Of a DNA stretch of 10,152 nucleotides, positions 1-6,344 are shown in pieces. Below the pieces are notes generated by a model. It did no database searches. It worked only from the letters and a program-made list of their open reading frames with translations, and was not told the origin of the DNA. Position 1 is the stretch's first letter, and each line of letters starts with the position of its first letter. The position numbers and the translations under genes are program-made. The stretch covers positions 1 to 10,152 of the forward strand of contig JABDIP010000532.1 in NCBI GenBank assembly GCA_013003675.1, written 5' to 3'. The stretch comes from Inquilinus sp. (GTDB lineage Bacteria; Pseudomonadota; Alphaproteobacteria; DSM-16000; Inquilinaceae).

Positions 1-450
1 ACCGGGGATCTCGCCGTTCTCCCGTCCGGCGTTGATCCGGTCCCGGAAGAACGCCTCCGTCTCCGACAGCGCGGTCGCCACGATGGCGGCGATCTCGTCG
101 TCATGGGGAGAGAGTTCCAGTGCGGTGTTGACCAGCAGGCAGCCATCCCGCGACCCGCCGTCCAGGACCGCCGCGATCACCTCGTCGAACGCCGCGACGA
201 CGGCGGCCTTCGGTGTCCTGGTTTCGACCAGCCGGGCGACCCAGGCGGTTCGATGGATGGCGTCGTAGTGGCGCAGCGCCAGGATGAACAGCGCCCGCTT
301 GTCGCCGAAGGAGGCGTAGAGGCTGCCGCGGTTGATGCCCATGCGGTCGACGAGGTCCTGGACCGAAGTCGCCTCGTAGCCGCGCGCCCAGAAGGCCTGC
401 ATGGCCTTGGTCAGCGCGTCTTCGGTGTCGAACTGTTTTTCCCAGGGCAT
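1..450 (-). CDS. TetR/AcrR-family transcriptional regulator (C-terminus cut by window edge)
   Basis: The frame begins at ATG 450 and stays open for 150 codons to base 1, so the C-terminus lies outside the window. The N-terminus has the TetR DNA-binding domain: helix 1 at residues 8-23, then a helix-turn-helix at about 28-47 (TSVQDLVDRMGINRGSLYASF) followed by GDKRALF. The opening MPWEKQFD and the GCLLVNTALEL stretch at 103-113 resemble the NemR/AcuR/ComR-like branch, whose members often sense small or reactive molecules; the ligand here cannot be read from the sequence. A GGAG Shine-Dalgarno sequence (462-459) lies 8 nt before the ATG. The gene is divergent from prpD with about 130 bp between the starts, so it probably controls itself and may control the prpD-prpB genes. 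That link is inferred from position only. Confidence 0.9.
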   Translation of the reverse strand, partial: MPWEKQFDTEDALTKAMQAFWARGYEATSVQDLVDRMGINRGSLYASFGDKRALFILALRHYDAIHRTAWVARLVETRTPKAAVVAAFDEVIAAVLDGGSRDGCLLVNTALELSPHDDEIAAIVATALSETEAFFRDRINAGRENGEIPG

Positions 451-456
451 TCCGGT

Positions 457-469
457 ATCTCCAGGAGAT
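457..469. promoter_or_regulatory. perfect 6+1+6 inverted repeat at the tetR leader (candidate operator)
   Basis: ATCTCC-A-GGAGAT is a perfect inverted repeat with a one-base centre. It spans the predicted tetR transcription start and the tetR Shine-Dalgarno bases. A TetR dimer bound here would block its own gene. Because it contains the ribosome site, part of the symmetry could be coincidental. Confidence 0.3.
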
Positions 470-470
470 G

Positions 471-499
471 ACGGTATGGGGCTTGGAACGATCGGTCAA
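471..499 (-). promoter_or_regulatory. candidate sigma70-type promoter of the tetR gene
   Basis: On the minus strand, TTGACC (499-494; 5 of 6 match to the -35 consensus) is followed after exactly 17 nt by TACCGT (476-471; 3 of 6 match to -10). Transcription would start near 464, giving a leader of about 14 nt that still contains the GGAG ribosome site. The -10 match is weak. No comparably good plus-strand promoter for prpD is visible. Confidence 0.4.
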
Positions 500-501
500 G
501 G
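482..501. promoter_or_regulatory. imperfect inverted repeat over the tetR -35 region (candidate operator)
   Basis: A dyad centred between 491 and 492 on CGATCG pairs at 7 of 10 positions (CTTGGAACGA/TCGGTCAAGG). It overlaps the candidate tetR -35 element and lies in the divergent region, a usual place for a TetR operator. No binding data can be inferred. Confidence 0.3.
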
Positions 502-580
502 CTGTCGGCCGCACCGTGTCCAATCGCACCGGCGTGCTATCGTCCGGACTCAGGTCGGAGCGGGGATGGGTGAGGACACC

Positions 581-2098
581 ATGCGGACGAACACGGTTCG
601 GACCCATCGGGAAACGGAGCGACTGCCCAGGCAGCGGCAGCTCGCCTATCGGCTCGCGCTGACGGCCGCCGACCCGGTTCCGCTCGACGCCGACGTGGCC
701 GAGATGATCGGCAATCGGGTGATCGACAACGCGTCGGTGGCGATGGCGGCGATCAACCGGCCGCCGGTGGCGACGGCAAGGGCGCAGGCGTTCGCCCATC
801 CGCGACCGGGCGGCGCCTGCGTATTCGGCCTGCCGGCCGACCGGCGGGTAGATGCCGAATGGGCGGCCTGGGCGAACGGCACCGCGGTCCGCGAGCTCGA
901 CTTCCATGACACCTATCTTGCCGCCGACTACGCCCATCCCGGCGACAGCATCCCGCCCTTGACGGCCGTCGCCCAGCAGGTCGGGGCCGACGGTGCCGCA
1001 CTGCTGCGCGGCATCGCCGCGGCCTATGAGATCCACGTCGCCCTGGTCCGCGGCATCTGCCTGCACCGGCACAAAATCGACCATGTCGCCCATCTGGGGC
1101 CGGCCGCGGCCGCCGGTATCGGCGCCCTGCTCGGCCTCGAGGCCGAGACGATCTACCAGGCGATCCAGCAGGCGCTGCATCTGACCACGGCGACCCGGCA
1201 ATCGCGCAAGGGCGCTATTTCGAGCTGGAAGGCCTTCGCCCCGGCCCATGCCGGCAAGATCGCCATCGAGGCGGTCGACCGGGCGATGCGGGGCGAGGGG
1301 GCGCCGTCGCCGATCTACGAGGGCGAGGACGGCGTCATCGCCTGGCTGCTCGGCGGCCCCGAGGCGGTCTACGACGTGGCGCTGCCGGCCCCGGGCGAGC
1401 CGAAGCGGGCCATCCTGGACACCTATACCAAGGCGCATTCCGCCGAGTACCAAAGCCAGGCGCCGATCGATCTGGCGTTCCGGCTGCGCGACGATGTGCT
1501 GCGGCACGCCGGCGGCGATTGGGATCGGATCGCCGAGATCGTGCTGCACACCAGCCACCACACCCACACCGTGATCGGCGCCGGCTCGGGCGATCCGCAG
1601 AAGCTGGACCCGGCGGCCAGCCGCGAGACCCTGGACCACTCGATCATGTATATCCTGGCGGTCGCCCTACAGGACGGGCGCTGGCACCATGTCGAGTCCT
1701 ACGCGCCGGAACGGGCGGCCCGGCCCGATACCGTGCGCCTGTGGCACAAGGTGCGGACGGTCGAGGATCCGGACTGGACCGCCCGTTATCATGACGACGA
1801 TCCGGCCCGCAAGGCCTTCGGCGGTCGGCTGGAGATCGTCTTCGACGACGGCGGCCGGCTGGTCGACGAGGTCGCCGTGGCCAATGCCCATCCGCTCGGA
1901 GTGCATCCGTTCGATCGCTCGGACTACATCAATAAATTCAATGTATTATCAGACAACATTGTCATGACTTCTGAGCGACAGCGATTCCTGGCCGCCGTCG
2001 AGTCGGTGGCGACCTTGCTGTCCGGAGGGCTTGACGCCTTGACCGTCGCGGTTCCGCCCGACCGTCTCCGCCACAACGAGCGCAAGGGGATCTTCTGA
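581..2098 (+). CDS. prpD: MmgE/PrpD-family 2-methylcitrate dehydratase
   Basis: The predicted 505-residue cytoplasmic enzyme belongs to the MmgE/PrpD family. PrpD removes water from 2-methylcitrate to give 2-methyl-cis-aconitate in the methylcitrate cycle of propionyl-CoA breakdown. Visible family features are RxIDNxxVAxAxxNRPPV (about 46-63), the conserved ELDFHDTYLAADYAHPGD segment (105-122), KAHSAEYQSQAPID, and a C-terminal YINKF segment. The length is close to E. coli PrpD (483 residues). ATG 581 was chosen because the family match begins at VRTHR and GAGG (572-575) precedes it; ATG 566, preceded by GGAG, is an equally open alternative that adds five residues. The TGA overlaps the prpB ATG by one base, which indicates translational coupling. 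The family also includes other dehydratases and decarboxylases, so the exact substrate is inferred, supported by prpB next door. Confidence 0.9.
   Translation: MRTNTVRTHRETERLPRQRQLAYRLALTAADPVPLDADVAEMIGNRVIDNASVAMAAINRPPVATARAQAFAHPRPGGACVFGLPADRRVDAEWAAWANGTAVRELDFHDTYLAADYAHPGDSIPPLTAVAQQVGADGAALLRGIAAAYEIHVALVRGICLHRHKIDHVAHLGPAAAAGIGALLGLEAETIYQAIQQALHLTTATRQSRKGAISSWKAFAPAHAGKIAIEAVDRAMRGEGAPSPIYEGEDGVIAWLLGGPEAVYDVALPAPGEPKRAILDTYTKAHSAEYQSQAPIDLAFRLRDDVLRHAGGDWDRIAEIVLHTSHHTHTVIGAGSGDPQKLDPAASRETLDHSIMYILAVALQDGRWHHVESYAPERAARPDTVRLWHKVRTVEDPDWTARYHDDDPARKAFGGRLEIVFDDGGRLVDEVAVANAHPLGVHPFDRSDYINKFNVLSDNIVMTSERQRFLAAVESVATLLSGGLDALTVAVPPDRLRHNERKGIF
1926..1975. other. AT-rich patch with T-N11-A dyad inside prpD
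   Basis: These 50 bases contain only 15 G or C (30%) inside a strongly GC-rich gene. Over half of the codons here end in A or T, including a TTA leucine codon, while surrounding codons nearly all end in G or C. Within it, CAATGT (1939-1944) and ACATTG (1956-1961) form a perfect 6-bp inverted repeat with an 11-nt spacer, the T-N11-A geometry typical of LysR-type regulator sites. The reading frame is intact and encodes the expected conserved YINKF region, so this is not a frameshift or insertion. Confidence 0.6.
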
Positions 2099-2991
2099 TG
2101 CTGTTCGCCAACAGGTCGGCGGCCGAGAAACGCGCCGCACTGCGGGCCGGTCTGGAGTCCGGAAAGCTGTTGCAGGCGCCAGGCGCCTATGCGCCGCTGG
2201 TCGCCCTGGAGATCGAGGCGCGGGGCTTCGAGGCGGTCTATGTCTCCGGCGCGGTGCTGGCCGCCGATCTTGGCCTGCCCGATATCGGCCTGACCACCCT
2301 GACCGAGGTCGCGCGGCGGGCGCATCAGATCGCCCGGGTCACCGACTTGCCGGCCATCGTCGACCTCGACACCGGCTTCGGCGAGCCGATGAACGCCGCC
2401 CGCAGTCTGCGGACGATGGAGGAGCAGGGCATCGCCGGTTGCCATATCGAGGATCAGGTCAACCCGAAGCGCTGCGGCCATCTCGACAACAAGGCGGTGG
2501 TCGAGACGGCGGCGATGGTGCGGCGGGTGCGCGCCGCCGCCAAGGCCAAGCGCGACCCGAATTTCGTGCTGATCGCCCGCAGCGACGCCCGCGCGGTGGA
2601 GGGCCTCGACAAGGCCATCGACCGCATGAAGGCCTATGTCGACGCCGGCGCCGACATGATCTTCCCGGAGGCGCTGGAAGGCCCGGCCGAATTCGAGGCG
2701 GTGCGCAACGCGATCGACGTGCCGTTGCTGGCCAACATGACCGAATTCGGCAAGTCGCCGCTGCTGACCGGGGCCGCTCTGGAATCCCTCGGCTTCAATC
2801 TGGCGATCTATCCGGTCACCACCATGCGTCTCGCCATGCACGCGGTGACGGCCGGCCTTGCCGAGCTGCACGCCAAGGGCACCCAGGCTGGGCTGCTCGA
2901 CCGCATGCAGCACCGCCGCGACCTCTACCGCCTGCTGCGCTACGAGGATTACAACGCGTTCGACCGGGGCATCTTCGATTTCGAGGTGTGA
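2098..2991 (+). CDS. prpB: methylisocitrate lyase (PEP mutase/isocitrate lyase superfamily)
   Basis: This cytoplasmic enzyme cleaves 2-methylisocitrate to pyruvate and succinate, the last step of the methylcitrate cycle. The 297 residues match E. coli PrpB in length (296). Visible active-site elements are the substrate-binding SGA (50-52), the Mg2+-binding D89 and D91 in DLDTGFGEP, E118 in HIEDQ, the superfamily signature KRCGH (124-128) with catalytic C126, R161 in LIARSD and E191 in FPEALEG. The ATG overlaps the prpD TGA (TGATG), so the two are translated together. A related lyase such as 2,3-dimethylmalate lyase is possible in principle, but adjacency to prpD favours methylisocitrate lyase. 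No prpC follows. Confidence 0.95.
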   Translation: MLFANRSAAEKRAALRAGLESGKLLQAPGAYAPLVALEIEARGFEAVYVSGAVLAADLGLPDIGLTTLTEVARRAHQIARVTDLPAIVDLDTGFGEPMNAARSLRTMEEQGIAGCHIEDQVNPKRCGHLDNKAVVETAAMVRRVRAAAKAKRDPNFVLIARSDARAVEGLDKAIDRMKAYVDAGADMIFPEALEGPAEFEAVRNAIDVPLLANMTEFGKSPLLTGAALESLGFNLAIYPVTTMRLAMHAVTAGLAELHAKGTQAGLLDRMQHRRDLYRLLRYEDYNAFDRGIFDFEV

Positions 2992-3155
2992 AGCGGCACT
3001 TTGGCCGGAACCGGGTTGCCTTTGGCGGTCTGACAGCTTCATGATGGCTTCGTGTGGTTCAAAGGTCCCACGTCGCCGCGGACCATACGCGGCGGGGCAA
3101 GAGAATGGCCGAACGGCCGAGCCGACCAGGGGGGTCGTCAGGGCAGCGCGAATGA

Positions 3156-3167
3156 GTCGAGCTCGAC
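3156..3167. promoter_or_regulatory. perfect 12-bp palindrome upstream of tctC (candidate operator)
   Basis: GTCGAGCTCGAC is fully self-complementary and lies 116 bp before the tctC start. It could be a regulator site for the transporter genes. In GC-rich DNA a chance 12-bp palindrome is possible, so this is low confidence. Confidence 0.25.
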
Positions 3168-3239
3168 AGGTCGTCGTGCCTCGCGCCATCACCGCGTGTG
3201 CCGGCAATCTCCTCTCGTCCGGTCGGTTAAAGGCTGCTG

Positions 3240-3260
3240 CAGCCGGCATATCGCCGGCTG
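3240..3260 (+). promoter_or_regulatory. 8-bp perfect hairpin in the tctC leader
   Basis: CAGCCGGC and GCCGGCTG (3240-3247 and 3253-3260) pair perfectly around an ATATC loop, ending 11 nt before the GGAGG ribosome site of tctC (3272-3276). As DNA it could be a regulator operator; as RNA it could stabilise a processed tctCBA message or tune tctC translation. It has no following T tract and is not a typical terminator. Confidence 0.4.
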
Positions 3261-3282
3261 TCGATTCGACTGGAGGAAAGCT

Positions 3283-4260
3283 ATGTCGCACTATCGCAAA
3301 CACACCCTGCTGGCCGGGCTCACGGCCGCCGCCATCGGCCTCGCCGCGCTGCCCGCGGCGGCCGCCGACGTCGGCAGCGTCCACTTCCTGATCCCCGGCG
3401 GCGCCGGCGGCGGCTGGGACGGCACCGCCCGTGGCACCGGCGAGGCGCTGGTCAATGGCGGCCTGGTCGGCGGCGCGTCCTACGAGAACATGTCCGGCGG
3501 CGGCGGCGGTGTCGCCATCGCCCATCTGATCGAGACGGCGGAAAGCCAGGAAGGCACCTTGATGGTGAATTCCACGCCGATCGTCATCCGCTCGCTGCAG
3601 GGCGTGTTCCCGCAGTCGTTCCGCGACCTGACGCCGATCGCCGCGACCATCGCCGACTACGGCGCCTTCGTCGTCGCCAAGGATTCGCAATTCGGGACGT
3701 GGGACGACGTGGTCGCGGCCTATCGGGCCGACCCGAATACGATCAAGGTTGCCGGCGGCTCGGTTCGGGGCGGCATGGACCATCTGGTCCCGGCGCTGGC
3801 GTTCCAGGCGGCGGGCGGCGATCCGCTCAAGGTTGCCTACATCTCCTACGACGCCGGCGGCGACGCCATGGCCGGCCTGTTGTCGGGCGAAACCCAGGTG
3901 CTGTCGACCGGCCTCGGCGAGGCCCTCGGCCAGTTGCGTGCCGGCCAGGTCCGCATCCTGGCGATGACCGGCGACGAGCGCATCCCCGAGGCGCCGGACG
4001 TGCCGACGCTGAAGGAACTCGGCTACGACGTCTCCTTCGCCAACTGGCGCGGATTCTTCGGCGCCCCCGGCCTGTCCGACGAAAAGGCCGATGCCTATGC
4101 CGAGGCCCTGGGCGAGATGTATCGGACCGAGGCCTGGGAGAAGGTTCGCGCGCGCAACGGCTGGACCAACCTGTTCAAGCCGCGTGCCGAGTTCGTCCGC
4201 TTCCTGGAGCAACAGGAGACCGAGATCGGCGACATGATGCGTACGCTGGGCGTCCTCTGA
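3283..4260 (+). CDS. tctC: TctC: periplasmic binding protein of a tripartite tricarboxylate transporter
   Basis: The predicted 325-residue protein is the extracytoplasmic solute receptor that captures a tricarboxylate (or related carboxylate) and delivers it to TctAB. A Sec signal peptide is clear: RKH, a hydrophobic stretch at 9-23, then LPAAAA with cleavage near residue 27-28. The mature protein shows Bug/TctC family features: FLIPGGAGGGWDGTAR (35-50), a YDAGGDAMAGLLSGETQVLSTG segment, RILAMTGDERIPEAPDVPTLKELGYDV, and NWRGFFGAPG. The start is fixed by GGAGG 6 nt before ATG 3283 and by the signal peptide. The frame is open upstream to 3052, but that part resembles no protein. tctB follows after 49 bp. 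TctC proteins bind citrate, other di- and tricarboxylates or aromatic acids; neighbouring prpDB suggests a methylcitrate-like ligand, by inference. Confidence 0.93.
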   Translation: MSHYRKHTLLAGLTAAAIGLAALPAAAADVGSVHFLIPGGAGGGWDGTARGTGEALVNGGLVGGASYENMSGGGGGVAIAHLIETAESQEGTLMVNSTPIVIRSLQGVFPQSFRDLTPIAATIADYGAFVVAKDSQFGTWDDVVAAYRADPNTIKVAGGSVRGGMDHLVPALAFQAAGGDPLKVAYISYDAGGDAMAGLLSGETQVLSTGLGEALGQLRAGQVRILAMTGDERIPEAPDVPTLKELGYDVSFANWRGFFGAPGLSDEKADAYAEALGEMYRTEAWEKVRARNGWTNLFKPRAEFVRFLEQQETEIGDMMRTLGVL

Positions 4261-4309
4261 CCTTTCCGGTCGGATTTCTGGCGCATTAGGACGGCGAGGG
4301 AGGCGGGCG

Positions 4310-4816
4310 ATGACGCGCGATCGCATCGGTGCCCTGTTCTTCCTCGCCGTTTCCATTGCCTACGGCCTGATGTCGCTCGACATCCGCGTGCCGCCCTTCG
4401 CATCCGAGGGTTTTACCGCGCGGTCGCTGCCGCTGGCGCTCTCCGCCGCCGGTACGCTGATCGCCTTCCTGATGCTGGTGTTGCCGCAAAAGGACGGGCC
4501 GGGCGTGGAGCCGGCCGGCCGCTTCCTCGCCGGGCTCGGCGGCTTCGACTGGCCGCGCATAGCCGGGCTGGCGCTCAACATGCTGGCCTACGGCTTTCTG
4601 CTGACCCGGGTCGGCTTCCTGGTTTCCACGATCCTGTTCCTCATCGTCGGCTATCGGCTGCTCGGCGAGCGCCGCTGGCACGTGCTGCTGCTGGCCTCGG
4701 TGCCGGTCGTCGTGGTCTTCTGGGCCATTCTGACCCAGCTCCTCGACATCTTCCTGGGGTCCGCACTGGGTCGTTGGGGGCAATTGCTGGCAGCCCAATT
4801 CAGCGGTGGTGCCTGA
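4310..4816 (+). CDS. tctB: TctB: small membrane subunit of the tripartite tricarboxylate transporter
   Basis: The 168-residue inner-membrane protein is the small, poorly conserved subunit of the TTT importer and pairs with TctA. Hydrophobic segments lie at about 6-23, 40-58, 84-118 (long enough for two helices) and 124-149, which fits the usual four to five TctB helices. The length is typical for the family (about 140-170). GAGGGAGG (4296-4303) stands 6 nt before the ATG. Its TGA is one base from the tctA ATG, so the two membrane subunits are translationally coupled. Identification relies on hydropathy, size and position between tctC and tctA more than on motifs. Confidence 0.88.
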   Translation: MTRDRIGALFFLAVSIAYGLMSLDIRVPPFASEGFTARSLPLALSAAGTLIAFLMLVLPQKDGPGVEPAGRFLAGLGGFDWPRIAGLALNMLAYGFLLTRVGFLVSTILFLIVGYRLLGERRWHVLLLASVPVVVVFWAILTQLLDIFLGSALGRWGQLLAAQFSGGA

Positions 4817-4817
4817 C

Positions 4818-6344
4818 ATGCTCGACGGCATCCTGACCGGGCTCTCGACGGCCCTGACGCCGACCAATCTGGCGATGGTGTTCATCGGCTGCTTCGCCGG
4901 CACCTTTATCGGCATGCTGCCGGGGCTGGGGCCGATCTCGGCGATCGCGCTGATGATCCCGATCACCTATGGCTTCGACCCGGCGACCGGGATGATCCTG
5001 ATGGCCGGGGTCTATTACGGCGCCATCTTCGGCGGCTCGACCTCGTCGATCCTGATCAACGCGCCGGGCGTCGCCGGCACCGTGGCCACCTCCTTCGACG
5101 GCTACCCCATGGCGCGCAAGGGCCTCGCCGGCAAGGCGCTGGCGATCGCCGCCTACGCGTCGTTCTCCGGCGGGACCATCGCCGCGATCTTCCTGCTGAT
5201 CGCCGCCCCGGCCCTGGCCAGCGTCGCCCTCAGCTTCCAGTCGCCGGACTATTTCGCGCTGATGGTGCTGGGCCTCACCGCCGTGTCCGCCTTCGCCGGC
5301 CGCGGCAATTTCCTCAAGGCGATGATGATGACCGTCGTCGGGCTGATGCTGGCGATGATCGGCAGCGACCCGGTGGTCGGCATGCCAAGGCTCAATTTCG
5401 GCCGCGTCGATCTGCTCGACGGCATCAGCTTCCTGCTGCTGGCGATGGCGACCTTCGCCTTGTCGGAGGCGCTGATGACGGTGCTGAAGCGGGAGAAGAT
5501 CTCCGATGCGGCGCGCGCCGCCACCCAGGGCAGGATGGGCAGCCTCAAGCTCTCCGGCGCCGAAGTGAAGGAGATGGCGCCGGTCGTCGCACGCTCCTCG
5601 GTGCTCGGCTTCTTCATCGGCGTGCTGCCGGGGGCGGGGGCGACCATCGCCTCCTTCCTCGCCTACGGCATGGAGCGCAACTTCGCGCGCGGCGCCAAGA
5701 AGGAGGAATTCGGCAAAGGCTCGATCCGCGGCCTGGCGGCGCCGGAGACGGCGAACAACGCCGCCGCCTCGGGCTCCTTCGTGCCGCTGCTCACCCTCGG
5801 CATCCCCGGGTCCGGCACCACCGCGGTGATGCTGGGCGCGCTGATCTCCTATGGCGTCGACCCCGGACCGACCCTGTTCACCGAACGGCCGGAGGTGTTC
5901 TGGTCGGTGATCCTGTCGATGTATTTCGGCAACGTCATCCTGCTGATCCTCAACCTGCCGCTGATCCCCTATATCGCCCGGCTGCTGACCCTGCCATCGA
6001 ATCTGCTGGTGCCGCTGGTGCTGTTCTTCAGCCTGATCGGCGTCTATCTGGTCTCGTTCAACAATTTCGACATCTACATGATGGTCATCGTCGCCGTCGT
6101 CGCGGTGATGCTGCGGCTTTTCGACTATCCGATGGCGCCGATGATCCTCGGCTTCATCCTCGGCGATTTGATGGAGCGCAATCTGCGCCGCTCGATCACC
6201 CTGAACGACGGCTCGATCAGCTTCCTCTGGGAGCGGCCGATCACCCTGACCATCCTCGTCATCACCGCCGTCATCGTCGCCCTGCCGCTGGTCGGCTTCT
6301 TCCGCCAACGCCGCCGCCTGGCCCAGGCCGGCGAGGGCGGCTAG
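4818..6344 (+). CDS. tctA: TctA: large permease subunit of the tripartite tricarboxylate transporter
   Basis: The predicted 508-residue inner-membrane permease has about 12 hydrophobic segments and drives cation-coupled uptake of the ligand brought by TctC. The family's duplicated loop motif is visible in both halves: GMLPGLGP (32-39) and GVLPGAGA (268-275). Other conserved segments are ALTPTNL near the N-terminus, YYGAIFGGSTSSILINAPG, and PETANNAAASGSFVPLLTLGIPGSGTTAVMLGAL. ATG 4818 was chosen because the family pattern starts with M-x-GxxxALTPTNL; two GTG codons at 4806 and 4809 would add four residues. The ribosome site is weak, consistent with coupling to tctB. The TAG is shared with the convergent thiQ stop through CTAG. 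Confidence 0.95.
   Translation: MLDGILTGLSTALTPTNLAMVFIGCFAGTFIGMLPGLGPISAIALMIPITYGFDPATGMILMAGVYYGAIFGGSTSSILINAPGVAGTVATSFDGYPMARKGLAGKALAIAAYASFSGGTIAAIFLLIAAPALASVALSFQSPDYFALMVLGLTAVSAFAGRGNFLKAMMMTVVGLMLAMIGSDPVVGMPRLNFGRVDLLDGISFLLLAMATFALSEALMTVLKREKISDAARAATQGRMGSLKLSGAEVKEMAPVVARSSVLGFFIGVLPGAGATIASFLAYGMERNFARGAKKEEFGKGSIRGLAAPETANNAAASGSFVPLLTLGIPGSGTTAVMLGALISYGVDPGPTLFTERPEVFWSVILSMYFGNVILLILNLPLIPYIARLLTLPSNLLVPLVLFFSLIGVYLVSFNNFDIYMMVIVAVVAVMLRLFDYPMAPMILGFILGDLMERNLRRSITLNDGSISFLWERPITLTILVITAVIVALPLVGFFRQRRRLAQAGEGG
6341..6344. other. CTAG shared by the convergent tctA and thiQ stop codons
   Basis: The self-complementary CTAG gives TAG to tctA on the plus strand (6342-6344) and TAG to thiQ on the minus strand (6343-6341). 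The two operons therefore overlap tail-to-tail by 4 bp. No terminator can lie between them, and each transcript must run into the opposite coding region unless stopped by Rho or by a signal inside the other gene. Confidence 0.95.

Larger units (their letters stand above)
2992..3282. other. prpB-tctC intergenic region with several dyads
   Basis: No gene is supported in these 291 bases. They contain a 7-bp inverted repeat (3074-3094, CGCCGCG with a 7-nt loop), a perfect 12-bp palindrome GTCGAGCTCGAC (3156-3167) and an 8-bp inverted repeat (3240-3260) just before the tctC ribosome site. None is followed by a T tract, so no intrinsic terminator is evident. No convincing -35/-10 pair was found. 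The size of the gap suggests that tctCBA may have its own promoter or be separately regulated. Confidence 0.5.

Noticed and set aside
538..543. TATCGT as a -10 element for prpD
   Set aside because: No acceptable -35 sequence lies 16-18 nt upstream, so the prpD promoter was left uncalled.
401..580. N-terminal extension of prpD to an ATG at 401
   Set aside because: It would overlap the divergent tetR gene and its promoter, and the extra residues do not resemble PrpD, whose match begins at VRTHR.
3074..3094. Intrinsic terminator after prpB
   Set aside because: The 7-bp GC hairpin is not followed by a T-rich tract.
3052..3282. N-terminal extension of tctC to 3052
   Set aside because: The true start at 3283 has a strong GGAGG site and is followed at once by a signal peptide; the extension would bury the signal peptide.
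1924..4356. Minus-strand open frame of 810 codons opposite prpB and tctC
   Set aside because: It lies antisense to well-supported genes, its translation is rich in Arg, Gly, His and Gln with no recognisable domain, and long antisense frames are usual in high-GC DNA.
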